This document shows, in pieces, positions 8,646 to 16,824 of a stretch of DNA of 41,890 nucleotides. Position numbers and translations under genes: made by a program. The notes under the pieces are model-generated. The model was not told the origin of the DNA. It made no database searches and saw only the letters and a program-made list of their open reading frames with translations. Source of the DNA: Promethearchaeota archaeon (lineage in GTDB: Archaea; Asgardarchaeota; Lokiarchaeia; Sigynarchaeales; SOKP01). The stretch covers positions 1 to 41,890 of the forward strand of contig JAUWBH010000031.1 in assembly GCA_030605085.1 (NCBI GenBank). The letters run 5' to 3'. The stretch's first letter is position 1. The number at the start of each line of letters is the position of its first letter.

Positions 8646-9272
8646 TTATTTTTGAGCGAAAATGTATCGCAATATATGGGTATGAGGTCCTAATTCTCCA
8701 TGATTTTCTTTATCTTTTAAAAATCCCGCTTTTATTATCGAATATTCTCTGAAATGTTCAATTAAATCCGTTTCTGAAAAATAATGAATAGGTCTGCCCG
8801 GTTTGCTTTCAAAAGTATGTTTTTCGATCTCTTTTCCTTTCCCATAACTGTTTTCCTTTTCTGAAAATACAGCATAAAACACGAATCCATTGTTTCTTAA
8901 TTGAGAATTACAATTTTTTAAGAATAAAACCCGCTCATTTTTAAGAAATAAATGTAATGTATTATGGCAATATACTCCATCGTAGATATTGTTGTCAAAT
9001 GGCATATCTAAAACAGAACCATTGTAGAATTTAGTTAATGGATCGAATTTTTGAGCTATATAAAAAGCTTTTTTAGATATTTCTATGCCTGTAACATCGA
9101 AACCATTTTCTGAAAACAAGCGCGAGTTTCTGCCATATCCAGATCCGGGTATTAATATTTTTTGAACTTTATTATCACGAAATAATTTAAGAGCATATTC
9201 TGCTGTTTTACTTGGGGTAATACCCCATATTTTTTCTTCTCTAATGTATCTTTTTTCCCAATAATCTTTCAT
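8646..9272 (-). CDS. Class I SAM-dependent methyltransferase
   Basis: This 208-residue methyltransferase has the Rossmann SAM-binding loop IPGSGYGRNS at 41-50 and the acidic ribose-binding residue in VTGIEISKKA. NGSVLDMPF is the adenine-pocket region and DGVYCHNTLHLF motif IV. The C-terminus (IHYFSETDLIEHF, NHGELGPHTHILRY) resembles TehB-like or thiopurine-methyltransferase-like small-molecule methyltransferases. The substrate is unknown. This is the only complete copy in the window: its 3' end also occurs as relics at 1057 and 3117. It lies 20 bp downstream of the cyclophilin-like gene, separated by a T-tract on the transcribed strand. Confidence 0.85.
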   Translation of the reverse strand: MKDYWEKRYIREEKIWGITPSKTAEYALKLFRDNKVQKILIPGSGYGRNSRLFSENGFDVTGIEISKKAFYIAQKFDPLTKFYNGSVLDMPFDNNIYDGVYCHNTLHLFLKNERVLFLKNCNSQLRNNGFVFYAVFSEKENSYGKGKEIEKHTFESKPGRPIHYFSETDLIEHFREYSIIKAGFLKDKENHGELGPHTHILRYIFAQK

Positions 9273-9279
9273 AGAATTT

Positions 9280-9288
9280 AAAAAAAAA
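9280..9288 (-). terminator. T-tract terminator after cyclophilin-like gene
   Basis: A run of nine T on the minus strand begins 5 nt past the stop of the gene at 9293. Oligo-T alone can end archaeal transcription. It lies before the methyltransferase start, so the two genes may be separately transcribed or only partly coupled. Confidence 0.35.
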
Positions 9289-9292
9289 GAAA

Positions 9293-9673
9293 TTAATCTC
9301 CTTTTTTAACAATACCACTAAAAGTATCAAATTGTTTAAAAATGTTAGGATCTCCTTCGACTTTCGCAAAAATATTGACTGGAGAGGCAGCAATGGGTTT
9401 ATCACCTGTGCTTGCGGGTGTTTTTCCAAAAAAGATACAAAAACCTCTCCCATCTGGCCAATATCCAATATCACCAATTTCACATTCTGTTTGCGAATTT
9501 TCTGCGTCTACTTTGACTGGAATTGTTCCATATAATTCTTCGCCCCATGTAGCTAAATTCAATTCTAATGGAAGACTTTCCCAAATTGCTTGACAAGTCT
9601 TAGGATTCTTATCGGGAAGCATTTTAGCTTTTACTTGACCAATTTTTTCGTTCTCGATAATAATATATTCCAT
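9293..9673 (-). CDS. Archaeal cyclophilin-like domain protein
   Basis: This 126-residue protein matches the small cyclophilin-like beta-barrel family found mainly in archaea (Pfam Cyclophil_like). It shows AKMLPDKNPKTCQAIWESLP near 16-35, ATWGEELYGTIP, EIGDIGYWPDGRGFCIFFG and ASPVNIFAKVEGD in the usual order, and its length is normal for the family. It lacks the signature of a known active prolyl isomerase, and the family's activity is not settled. Start MEYIIIENEKIG fits the first strand. It is divergent from the kinase-like gene at 9800. Overlapping frames on the other strand are shadows. Confidence 0.82.
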   Translation of the reverse strand: MEYIIIENEKIGQVKAKMLPDKNPKTCQAIWESLPLELNLATWGEELYGTIPVKVDAENSQTECEIGDIGYWPDGRGFCIFFGKTPASTGDKPIAASPVNIFAKVEGDPNIFKQFDTFSGIVKKGD

Positions 9674-9799
9674 ATAGCTCTCACGAATATTTGATATTTT
9701 AAAATGCTTATTTTAAATTATAGTGCATTGAAATTTAAACATTTATTTATTCAAAAAATATTTTAAATTTATAGGTAAAAAAAAAAAAGGAAAAACTAT

Positions 9800-10930
9800 T
9801 TGAAAATAAACAACAAAAGTAGGAAGAAAATAGGATTAATTGTAAACCCTATTGCTGGTATGGGGGGTAGTGTAGGGCTTAAAGGTACCGATGGATATAT
9901 TTATAAAGAAGCCTTAAAAATGGGAGCTAACCCAGTAACTCCAAAAAGAGTTGAGGAATTACTATCGAATATAAAAAATCAAGAAAATGTATTATTATTT
10001 GTAGCATCCGGCAAAATGGGAGCTAATATCGTTAAAAATAAAGGATTTGAATATCAAATTATTGGAGAGATTGGTGATGATACTTCAGAAGTGGACACTA
10101 AAAGAATTGCTAAATTGATGTCAGATAAAAATATGGATTTACTTATTTTTTGTGGAGGAGATGGTACGGCAAGGGATATATACGACGCAATTCAATTGGA
10201 GAAACCCGTCATTGCAATCCCTTCTGGAGTAAAAATGTTTAGTTCTGTTTTTGCCTTAAATCCTCGGGCGGCTGCAGAATTACTCGATGTTTTCATTCTA
10301 GATGATAATATAGATACACAAGAAAAAGAAGTTCTTGATATTAACGAAGAATCTTTTAGACATGGAAAGTTAGAATCAAGACTATACGGTTATTTGAGAG
10401 TTCCAGAGGTCTCAAATTTATTACAAACAGGGAAACAAAGTTCAAAAACAGGAAGATCTGCACGAGAAAATAAGGAAGATATCGCAAGATTCATAATTGA
10501 AAACATGAACGAGGAAGTATTATATTTGTTAGGACCTGGAACTACAGTAAAATCTATTTCAGATAGATTAAATGTTTCTAAAGCTTTATTGGGAATAGAT
10601 GCTATTTACAATAAGGAAATAATTAAAAATGATATAAATGAAAACGATATTTTAAGCTTATTAAAGATATATCCTCAAGCAAAAATAATTGTATCCCCGA
10701 TAGGTGGACAAGGATTTATTTTTGGCAGAGGTAATAAGCAATTTACTCCAAAGATACTTAAAAAAATTGAAAAAGAGAACGTTATAGTCTTAGCGACTGA
10801 AGATAAGATGAAAGGATTAAAATGTTTAAGAATCGATTCAGGTGAAATAGAAGTTGATAGGATGTTCCAAGGATACATTAAAGTAATTGTGGGTTATAAT
10901 GTGGAGTTATTAATTGAAATTGAATGTTAA
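9800..10930 (+). CDS. ATP-NAD kinase family protein (AcoX-like)
   Basis: This 376-residue protein has the NAD-kinase-superfamily signature GGDGTARD at 119-126 and an N-terminal GLIVNPIAGMGGSVGLKGTDG. PVIAIPSGVKMFSSVFALNPRAA follows at about 138-158. This combination is typical of the archaeal/AcoX ATP-NAD kinase branch (COG3199). The C-terminal half (LGPGTTVKSI, VSPIGGQGFIFGRGNKQF) also fits. Canonical NAD kinases make NADP from ATP and NAD; the physiological role of this branch is less certain. The start is TTG at 9800, because no ATG or GTG occurs before the conserved first strand. It reads in the same direction as the ATC-hydrolase-like gene 70 bp downstream. Confidence 0.85.
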   Translation: MKINNKSRKKIGLIVNPIAGMGGSVGLKGTDGYIYKEALKMGANPVTPKRVEELLSNIKNQENVLLFVASGKMGANIVKNKGFEYQIIGEIGDDTSEVDTKRIAKLMSDKNMDLLIFCGGDGTARDIYDAIQLEKPVIAIPSGVKMFSSVFALNPRAAAELLDVFILDDNIDTQEKEVLDINEESFRHGKLESRLYGYLRVPEVSNLLQTGKQSSKTGRSARENKEDIARFIIENMNEEVLYLLGPGTTVKSISDRLNVSKALLGIDAIYNKEIIKNDINENDILSLLKIYPQAKIIVSPIGGQGFIFGRGNKQFTPKILKKIEKENVIVLATEDKMKGLKCLRIDSGEIEVDRMFQGYIKVIVGYNVELLIEIEC

Positions 10931-11000
10931 AATCTTAAAATTTACTTAATATTTAGTTGAATTTTTATGGAAAACTAATTAGGATATAATGAATTAAAAT

Positions 11001-11567
11001 ATGAGCAGAAAAAAAATGGATGATTTAGAAAGAGAAAAAGAAATTGGATTAGATTTCGAGTATTTAAGTGATGTCCTCGAAAAAAAGAAAGATGTGGGAG
11101 ATAAATTTTTAACACCGGGATTTGGACTGGCTGCCCAGCTATTTTCGAGCGTCGCCAAATTCGTAATCAGTAACCTTGGACCAGATGAAGGGGAAGCACT
11201 CCTTAAAGAAGCAGTGGAATTCTTTGGGAAAGAGAGAGGGAGGAGAATTGCTGAGAGAGTAAAGGCTGAAGGTAAACCTTTAACCTTTAAAAACTGGCTA
11301 ATATATACTGATATAGATTCAATTAATTTTAGACCAACTCCAAGTGTTGATAGTAACGATTTTGTGGTTAAAGTGAAAAACTGTAATTTTTATAATGCTG
11401 CTGAAGAATGGGGTTTAGGCGATTATGCTAAAATCTATTGTAAGTATGTAGACTATAAAATACTTGAAGGATACAATCCAGATATAAAGCTTATTCTTAG
11501 AGAGCGCCAAGGTACTGGGGCAAAACGCTGTGTATTTCGTTACATCTTAAAGGAAGAGAATAAATAA
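11001..11567 (+). CDS. L-2-amino-thiazoline-4-carboxylate hydrolase-like protein
   Basis: This 188-residue protein resembles the ATC_hydrolase family (Pfam). Supporting segments are EAVEFFGKERGRRIAERVK near 71-89, then NCNFYNAAEEWG, YCKYVDYKILEGYNP and LILRERQGTGAKRCVF. The named activity, hydrolysis of a cyclic cysteine precursor, is known for a few bacterial members. Most archaeal relatives are of unknown function, and the family overlaps with heme/V4R-like small folds. The charged N-terminus (first 35 residues) looks disordered. There is no signal peptide or membrane segment. It follows the ATP-NAD kinase-like gene on the same strand, but a shared function is not evident. Its composition is less AT-biased than the flanking glycosyltransferases. 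Confidence 0.7.
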   Translation: MSRKKMDDLEREKEIGLDFEYLSDVLEKKKDVGDKFLTPGFGLAAQLFSSVAKFVISNLGPDEGEALLKEAVEFFGKERGRRIAERVKAEGKPLTFKNWLIYTDIDSINFRPTPSVDSNDFVVKVKNCNFYNAAEEWGLGDYAKIYCKYVDYKILEGYNPDIKLILRERQGTGAKRCVFRYILKEENK

Positions 11568-11601
11568 ATAGATAAATAAAATAAATATTAGACAGAGGAA
11601 A

Positions 11602-12810
11602 ATGGCAAAATTTAATCGAAAATTAAATTATGTTTTTATTTTCCAATATACAAATAATATGGCGCTAACAAAAGATATAGGAATGATCCCTTATTATTTC
11701 CATAGGTTATTTAATTTTAATAGTAAAATTGTTACATATAAGATTGGAGAATATCCTAACTTAAAAAAAAATTGCAATGGTTTGAAACTACATTTTATTA
11801 AAAGAAGTAGAAGATTTGAGATTGTCCGTAAATTTTGTGAGAAAAATGTTTTAAAATACTTAGTTGCTAATGCGAAAAAAATCGATATCTTGAATTTAAC
11901 GTATTTTACAATAATAAATATAATATATGGGATTATTTACAAACTATTAAATAGAAATGGTTTTCTCTATTTAAAAATGGATGTCAATATATTATTTAAA
12001 AAAATCAATTTCAATAATTGGCATTTACATATGGCTAAAAGATTTATGTTCAGTATTTTGTTCCTGCATTTTATAAAATTACCTAAAATGATTTTTCTAA
12101 AAATTATAGATTTAATCAGTTTTGAGAGCAGAGAGATATTTGAATTTTCAATAAAAACATTCCCTAAACTAAAGCAAAAACTAATTTACATGACAAACGG
12201 TTTTGATGATTTTGATATTAAAAAAGTGGGAGCAAATAGCCCTTTTTCTGAAAAGGAAAATATAATTTTATCAGTAGGAAGATTAGGTACTTATCAAAAA
12301 GCAACTGAAATTTTATTAGAAGCACTTTCAAAAATTAAAGACCTTAAAAACTGGAAAGTATATCTAGTTGGACATATTGAAGCCAATTTTAAAGAATTCA
12401 TAAAAAAATACTTTATAAAAAATCCTCAATTAAAAAAGAAAATAATTTTCACTGGAAATATCATAAATCGAGATGATTTATACGAATTTTATCAAAAGAG
12501 TAAAATTTTTTGCTTAACCTCTAGGTATGAAGGATTTCCATTCGTTTTGATAGAAGCCGCATATTTTGGAAATTATATTGTCAGTACAAAACTTCTTAGC
12601 TCGAGAGAGATTACTAAAAAAGGAACTCTTGGATCATTATTTCCTTTAAATGACGTTAATAAACTTGCTGAAATTTTACAAGAATTAATTAACAACGAAG
12701 CAATTTTAAAAGAAAATTATTTAAAAATTATTGAGCATGCCGAAAATAATCATTCGTGGACAAAGAATGTTCACATGTTATATAATGAATTCTTAAAAAG
12801 AAGGAAATAA
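11602..12810 (+). CDS. GT4 family glycosyltransferase
   Basis: This 402-residue GT-B transferase shows its donor-binding half clearly: ILSVGRLGTYQKATEILLEA near 222-241, VYLVGHIE, KIIFTGNI and CLTSRYEGFPFVLIEAAYFG near 304-323. The last of these has the retaining E-x7-E motif intact. The N-terminal acceptor half is poorly conserved, as usual. It starts 34 bp after the ATC-hydrolase-like gene, with the start read as MAKFNRKLNYVFIFQY. A 74-bp piece of this gene (12592-12665, encoding LLSSREITKKGTLGSLF) is duplicated at 14464 in a relic. It probably builds a surface glycan; the sugar is unknown. Confidence 0.82.
   Translation: MAKFNRKLNYVFIFQYTNNMALTKDIGMIPYYFHRLFNFNSKIVTYKIGEYPNLKKNCNGLKLHFIKRSRRFEIVRKFCEKNVLKYLVANAKKIDILNLTYFTIINIIYGIIYKLLNRNGFLYLKMDVNILFKKINFNNWHLHMAKRFMFSILFLHFIKLPKMIFLKIIDLISFESREIFEFSIKTFPKLKQKLIYMTNGFDDFDIKKVGANSPFSEKENIILSVGRLGTYQKATEILLEALSKIKDLKNWKVYLVGHIEANFKEFIKKYFIKNPQLKKKIIFTGNIINRDDLYEFYQKSKIFCLTSRYEGFPFVLIEAAYFGNYIVSTKLLSSREITKKGTLGSLFPLNDVNKLAEILQELINNEAILKENYLKIIEHAENNHSWTKNVHMLYNEFLKRRK
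12592..12665 (+). repeat. 74-bp GT4 segment, source copy
   Basis: This segment inside the GT4 gene is repeated at 14464-14537 with about three mismatches (gacg/ggcg, aataaact/aatgaact and one further). Here it is in frame in an intact gene, so this is probably the donor or original. Confidence 0.85.
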
Positions 12811-12897
12811 TTTTATAATTATATAATTTAATAAATTTTAAAAGAGAATATAAACTTTATATAAATCTCAATGAATTAAAAACGAATTAGATGTCAA

Positions 12898-14220
12898 ATG
12901 GTTCTCTGTATTGTTTCTCCGAGATTTTATCCAGTAATAGGGGGTACAGAAACATATATGAAAAACATTGCGACTTATTGTTCTAAATATATGAACACTA
13001 TAGTAGTCACAAGCAATTTAAAAAGTGTAATTAAACGCTTTGAAAAACAAACTTATCTAAAGAAAAGAAATGATACAATAGAAAACAGCATTAAGATTAT
13101 CAGAAGTAACACGTTACATAATAAATTTTTAAGAATTCTTTTTTATTTTAATGAATTCCTCGCTTTTAAATTTGAGAAGTTTGTCGATAAATCATATAAC
13201 AATATGTCTTATGAATTTAATCATGAGAGGGGGTTAGGACAAAATGAAAGATTATTTAACAGTTTAATGATAAGCTTAGTTAACCAAAAATTCTTTATAA
13301 ATCCAGTTTTTTCCCAAATATATTTTATTTTAAAAAAAATTCATGATTTTCAAAAAATAGAAATAATTCATTCTTCTCCTATATATTTAACATCAAATAT
13401 TAGTGCATTTCGATTTTCTAGAAAGAATAATATCCCTTTTATTTGCACACCCACATTTCATATCAATCCTTATGAAAAAAATATTTTTTGCCCTTCCTTT
13501 CAATATCTTTTAAAAAAAACTGATGGGATCATAGCAGAAACTAATAAAGAAAAACAATTTTATAACAAATTCGGTATTGATAAAAATAAAATCTATGTAA
13601 TACCCCCAGGAATAAACCCTAATGATTATAAAAAACCAAATGTTGGAAAATTTAAAATAAAATATAAAATTCCTAAGGATGCTCCATTATTATTATTTAT
13701 GGGTAGAAGAACTTACTATAAAGGAGTTCTAAGTACTATTTTATCTTTAAAGTATCTTATTAAAAAATTTCAAAATATAAAACTGATGATTGCAGGGCCT
13801 AAAACCAAAGAATATTCGTTAATTTTTAATAAATTACCGTTGGAATTAAAATCCCATATTATTGATTTAGGAGTGATTCGAAATAATATAAAATCAGATG
13901 TCTTTGCTAGTTGTGATATTTTTATATTACCTTCTTTAGATGATGCATTTGGAATTGTTTACCTAGAGGCATGGTTATTCAAAAAACCTGTAATTGGCGC
14001 ATTGGAAGGAAATGTAGCAGATGTAATTAATGATAATGTAAATGGTTTTTTAATTCCTTTTAAAAACATTAAAAAGCTCGCTTTAAAGATTGAAGTACTT
14101 CTTAAAAACCTTAAACTAAGAGAAGAATTTGGTCAAAATGGCTATGATAAATTAAATAATAATTATTTGTTAGAAAAAACTAATTCGCAAGTATTAAATT
14201 TATATAAAAAATTTATTTAA
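12898..14220 (+). CDS. GT4 family glycosyltransferase
   Basis: This 440-residue GT-B protein has an N-terminal acceptor loop PRFYPVIGGTETYMKNIA (9-26) and a C-terminal donor domain. The donor domain shows YVIPPGINPNDYKKP, LLLFMGRRTYYKGVLST, KLMIAGPKTKEY and LPSLDDAFGIVYLEAWLFKK. In the last, the first acid of the E-x7-E motif is Asp rather than Glu. The 65-residue insert between strands in the N-terminal half (about 75-140) is unusual in length. The last 142 bp are nearly identical to the 3' end of the chimeric gene at 16124-16771. It starts 88 bp after the preceding GT4 gene; an upstream ATG at 12891 is out of frame. Confidence 0.82.
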   Translation: MVLCIVSPRFYPVIGGTETYMKNIATYCSKYMNTIVVTSNLKSVIKRFEKQTYLKKRNDTIENSIKIIRSNTLHNKFLRILFYFNEFLAFKFEKFVDKSYNNMSYEFNHERGLGQNERLFNSLMISLVNQKFFINPVFSQIYFILKKIHDFQKIEIIHSSPIYLTSNISAFRFSRKNNIPFICTPTFHINPYEKNIFCPSFQYLLKKTDGIIAETNKEKQFYNKFGIDKNKIYVIPPGINPNDYKKPNVGKFKIKYKIPKDAPLLLFMGRRTYYKGVLSTILSLKYLIKKFQNIKLMIAGPKTKEYSLIFNKLPLELKSHIIDLGVIRNNIKSDVFASCDIFILPSLDDAFGIVYLEAWLFKKPVIGALEGNVADVINDNVNGFLIPFKNIKKLALKIEVLLKNLKLREEFGQNGYDKLNNNYLLEKTNSQVLNLYKKFI

Positions 14221-14223
14221 AAT
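14079..14223 (+). repeat. 145-bp GT4 3' end, source copy
   Basis: This covers the last 46 codons and stop of the GT4 gene and recurs at 16630-16774. The two copies have the same length and about five mismatches over 142 bp, and both stay in frame to the same TAA. Confidence 0.88.
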
Positions 14224-14382
14224 TCTCAAAAATATTTTCCTTAATGGGGATAAAGCCATTTGTAAACTCAATTAACTTTGCATTAAAACGGAAAAATAAT
14301 AAACTAGAGATTAAAAAGAGTTAAGTAATTTATCAAGGAATAAAATGCTATATATCAAAAATAATTACACAAAAGTGTCTTT

Positions 14383-14601
14383 GTTACTCGCGTTGGTATA
14401 GATCCGTTAATTTTTGGTGCTGGACCAAAAAGACAATGGTTATTAATAGCAGAACAAACAAACCTTCTTAGCTCGAGAGAGATTACTAAAAAAGGAACTC
14501 TTGGATCATTATTTCCTTTAAATGGCGTTAATGAACTCTTATTCATAATCTATCTACTTTTTGTTTTAATTTTTTATAATTTTAATTCTTTTACTAGTTA
14601 A
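14383..14601 (+). pseudogene. Chimeric coding relic with GT4 segment
   Basis: This open stretch of 73 codons has no start codon of its own. It begins VTRVGIDPLIFGAGPK, continues LLIAEQTN, and then switches exactly at 14464 into the GT4-derived LLSSREITKKGTLGSLFPLN. It ends in a hydrophobic tail. The first part is not recognised. The abrupt join of two coding pieces, with no promoter or start, marks a recombination scar. The region 14221-14382 before it has only short broken frames. Confidence 0.6.
14464..14537 (+). repeat. 74-bp GT4 segment, displaced copy
   Basis: This is a near-identical copy of 12592-12665, embedded in the relic at 14383-14601 and still in the same reading frame. The ends of identity are abrupt. 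Confidence 0.85.
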
Positions 14602-14617
14602 TAAAATAATGAAAATT

Positions 14618-14656
14618 GTAGATGTCTGTCGAATTGAAAGATTAAGTTAAAAGTTT
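14618..14656 (+). repeat. 39-bp direct repeat, left copy
   Basis: The sequence gtagatgtctgtcgaatt(g)aaag, followed by attaagttaaaagttt, recurs at 17966-18004 with a single mismatch. The pair brackets about 3.3 kb that includes the decayed sulfotransferase, a GT relic, the GT2/GT4 chimera and one intact GT4 gene. Confidence 0.9.
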
Positions 14657-14808
14657 TGGAATCAACCTGACGAATACTCATGTGGTCATGCGATCCTGGG
14701 AAAAATAATCAAGATTATTATACCCCTACTATAAATTCAAAAAAGAAAATCTATTAATTTTAAAAAGTTTATTTAGTTCTCGACAATTAGAAGCATAAAA
14801 AAGAAGGC

Positions 14809-15662
14809 ATGACATTAAATAAAAAACAAAAAATTGATTTCATAGGAATTGGGGCTGCAAAGGCGGCTTCTACTTGGATTTTTACATGTCTAAATGAACA
14901 TCCCGAAATTTGCTCTGATTCTAGAAAAGAAACTAACTTTTTTAGTCGCTATTATAATTATAAAAAGGGAATTAAATATTATTATTCGCTATTTAGTCAT
15001 TGCTCAGAAGATAAAATAAAAGGAGAGTTTTCACCAACTTATATTTCCTCTCCTCAAGCACCCTATTTAATTTATAAGCACTTTCCTGAAGTTAAATTAA
15101 TTGCGTGTTTGAGGAATCCAGTTGATAGAGCTTATTCTGAGTATAATTTTCGAGTCCGAACGAAATCTGGAATATATATTTATAAAACAAAATTTATTTT
15201 GATTTATTTCCAAAAAAAAATATTTTAATATTATTTTACGAAGACATAAAAAACAATCCAATGGAGTTTATTAAGAGAATATATTCTTTTTTAAATGTAA
15301 ATAATGTAGATTTTATTCCTCAAACCTTGAATAAAAAAATTAATATTACAAGAAATTTAAAGACGAAATTTAAATTTCCTTTCATAATGCCATTATTATA
15401 CAACATATTTAAAGTTACATTATGGAACAAAAAGAGAAAAGTAATGAAAGGAAGGGAGATTAATAAAATAAGCAATTTAATAAATCATTTTTATATAAAA
15501 TTTTCTATTTGGAATAAAAAGATTACAAAAGAGAAAAATATAAAAATTCATTCTATTCCACCTCTCAAACAGAAAGCTCGAATGTTTCTTAATAAAATTT
15601 ATAGAAATGATATTCAAAAATTAGAAAATCTTTTAAATAAAGATTTAAGTTTTTGGAAGTGA
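14809..15662 (+). pseudogene. Sulfotransferase, internally deleted and frameshifted
   Basis: The first open frame (14809-15228) has the PAPS-binding 5'-loop IGIGAAKAASTWIFTCLNEH near 11-30 and the 3'-phosphate element LIACLRNPVDRAYSEYNF near 98-115, both hallmarks of sulfotransferases. It then goes out of frame. The original frame resumes near 15200 as PKKNILILFYEDIKNNP and continues into 15261-15662, ending IQKLENLLNKDLSFWK, the usual family C-terminus. About 70 middle residues are missing between the two parts. The gene once probably sulfated a surface glycan made by the neighbouring transferases. As it stands it is unlikely to be active. Confidence 0.8.
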
Positions 15663-15867
15663 TTAGATAGCTTAAATTCCAATAGTAACTTTATCATATA
15701 GATTATTAGGACCCTATATTATTAAACTTGAGAAATAAAATTATTTTTTAATTAAATTGTACCAATAGCTCAATTTCATTTTGTCTAAATTGAATTGCTT
15801 CTTTTTAAATTCCAAGTATTTATTTTCCAAAAAAATTTTATCAATTTGATTCCAATCTAAAGACGAT

Positions 15868-16029
15868 CAAATTAGTACTTTAAAAGAGACATTACTTTTT
15901 TTTAGTTCTAAATCAACTAAATGGATTGAAGAAGAATCTTCGAGAATGATACGATTAATAAAAGAACAATATTCCAAAAAAAATTTCACAGAATCGATAC
16001 GCTCAGCATTTAAAGGAGTATTACATTAA
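15868..16029 (+). pseudogene. Probable GT 3'-end relic
   Basis: This stretch of 54 codons without a start reads ISTLKETLLFFSSKSTKWI, EEESSRMIRLIKEQYSKKNF and a short tail to TAA. The pattern resembles the final helices of GT4 proteins (loop count, then a helix ending ...YS..NFTESI). The upstream part is out of frame. The rest of 15663-16123 holds nothing recognisable. The family call is inference. Confidence 0.4.
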
Positions 16030-16123
16030 CTAATTTCTATAGATGCAAAATTTTTATTGGTAAAATATAATATATCAAATATAACTCTAAAAAAACACAT
16101 CAATAAACAATTTTTAGAGATTA

Positions 16124-16771
16124 ATGATAACTATTATTACTCCCGTTTACAACGGAGAAAAATTTATAGAATTTTGTATCAAGAATGTTATTGAGCAAAA
16201 TTGCTCGGATGTAGAACACATAATCATAGACGGGAAATCATTTGATAGAACCGTTGATATTATTAAAAATTATGCTAAAAAATATAAACATATAAGATGG
16301 ATTTCTGAAAAAGATAAAGGCCAATCAGATGCAATGAATAAAGGAATTAATTTAGCTAAAGGAGAGATAATTTCATTTTTAAATGTTGATGATTATTACG
16401 AACCAAATGTTTTGAATTTAGTGTTAAAAATATTTAGAAAACTTCCAGCAAACGCTATTCTTGTTGGTAATTGCAATATTAGGGACGCTAATAACGAGGT
16501 TTTATTCGTTAATAAACCAAAGAATTTGAGATTAGCTGACCTTCTCTTGGGTCATAAATTAAAGCCCATGCCATTTAATTCTTCTGCTTATTTTTATCAC
16601 AAAATCCTTCACGATATTGTAGGAAAATACGCTTTAAAGATTGAGGTAGTTCTTAAAAACCTTAAACTAAGAGAAAAATTTGGTCAAAATGGCTATAATA
16701 AATTAAATAATAATTATTTGTTAGAAAAAACTAATTCACAAGTATTAAATTTATATAAAAAATTTATTTAA
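16124..16771 (+). CDS. GT2 N-terminus fused to GT4 C-terminus (likely inactive chimera)
   Basis: Residues 1-168 are a normal GT2 domain: ITIITPVYNGEKFIEFC, IIIDGKSFDRTVDII, ISEKDKGQSDAMNKGI and the metal site FLNVDDYYEP near 88-97. From residue 169 (ALKIEVVLKNLKLREKFGQN) the protein is almost identical to the last 46 residues of the GT4 protein at 12898-14220, which belongs to a different fold. The join falls at 16630, where DNA identity also begins. The GT2 domain therefore loses its usual C-terminal acceptor part (normally another 60-100 residues). It may be a pseudogene that remained in frame. It keeps an ATG start and is followed 53 bp later by an intact GT4 gene. Confidence 0.75.
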   Translation: MITIITPVYNGEKFIEFCIKNVIEQNCSDVEHIIIDGKSFDRTVDIIKNYAKKYKHIRWISEKDKGQSDAMNKGINLAKGEIISFLNVDDYYEPNVLNLVLKIFRKLPANAILVGNCNIRDANNEVLFVNKPKNLRLADLLLGHKLKPMPFNSSAYFYHKILHDIVGKYALKIEVVLKNLKLREKFGQNGYNKLNNNYLLEKTNSQVLNLYKKFI

Positions 16772-16774
16772 AAA
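16630..16774 (+). repeat. 145-bp GT4 3' end, displaced copy
   Basis: Second copy of 14079-14223, forming the 3' end of the GT2/GT4 chimera. Mismatches change only a few residues (for example EV-L to EV-V, REEF to REKF and GYD to GYN). Confidence 0.88.
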
Positions 16775-16824
16775 TATTTCAAATTATAACGAAGCTGGTT
16801 AAAAAATATATTTCGTTTTTTGAA

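Noticed and set aside
9332..9593. Open frames on the + strand and a second minus frame across the cyclophilin-like gene
   Set aside because: They lie antisense to, or in another frame of, a well-supported family protein and show no family motifs of their own.
14355..14546. 63-codon minus-strand frame between the GT4 gene and the sulfotransferase
   Set aside because: It lies antisense to the 74-bp GT4-derived duplicate and the relic, so it is explained by them.
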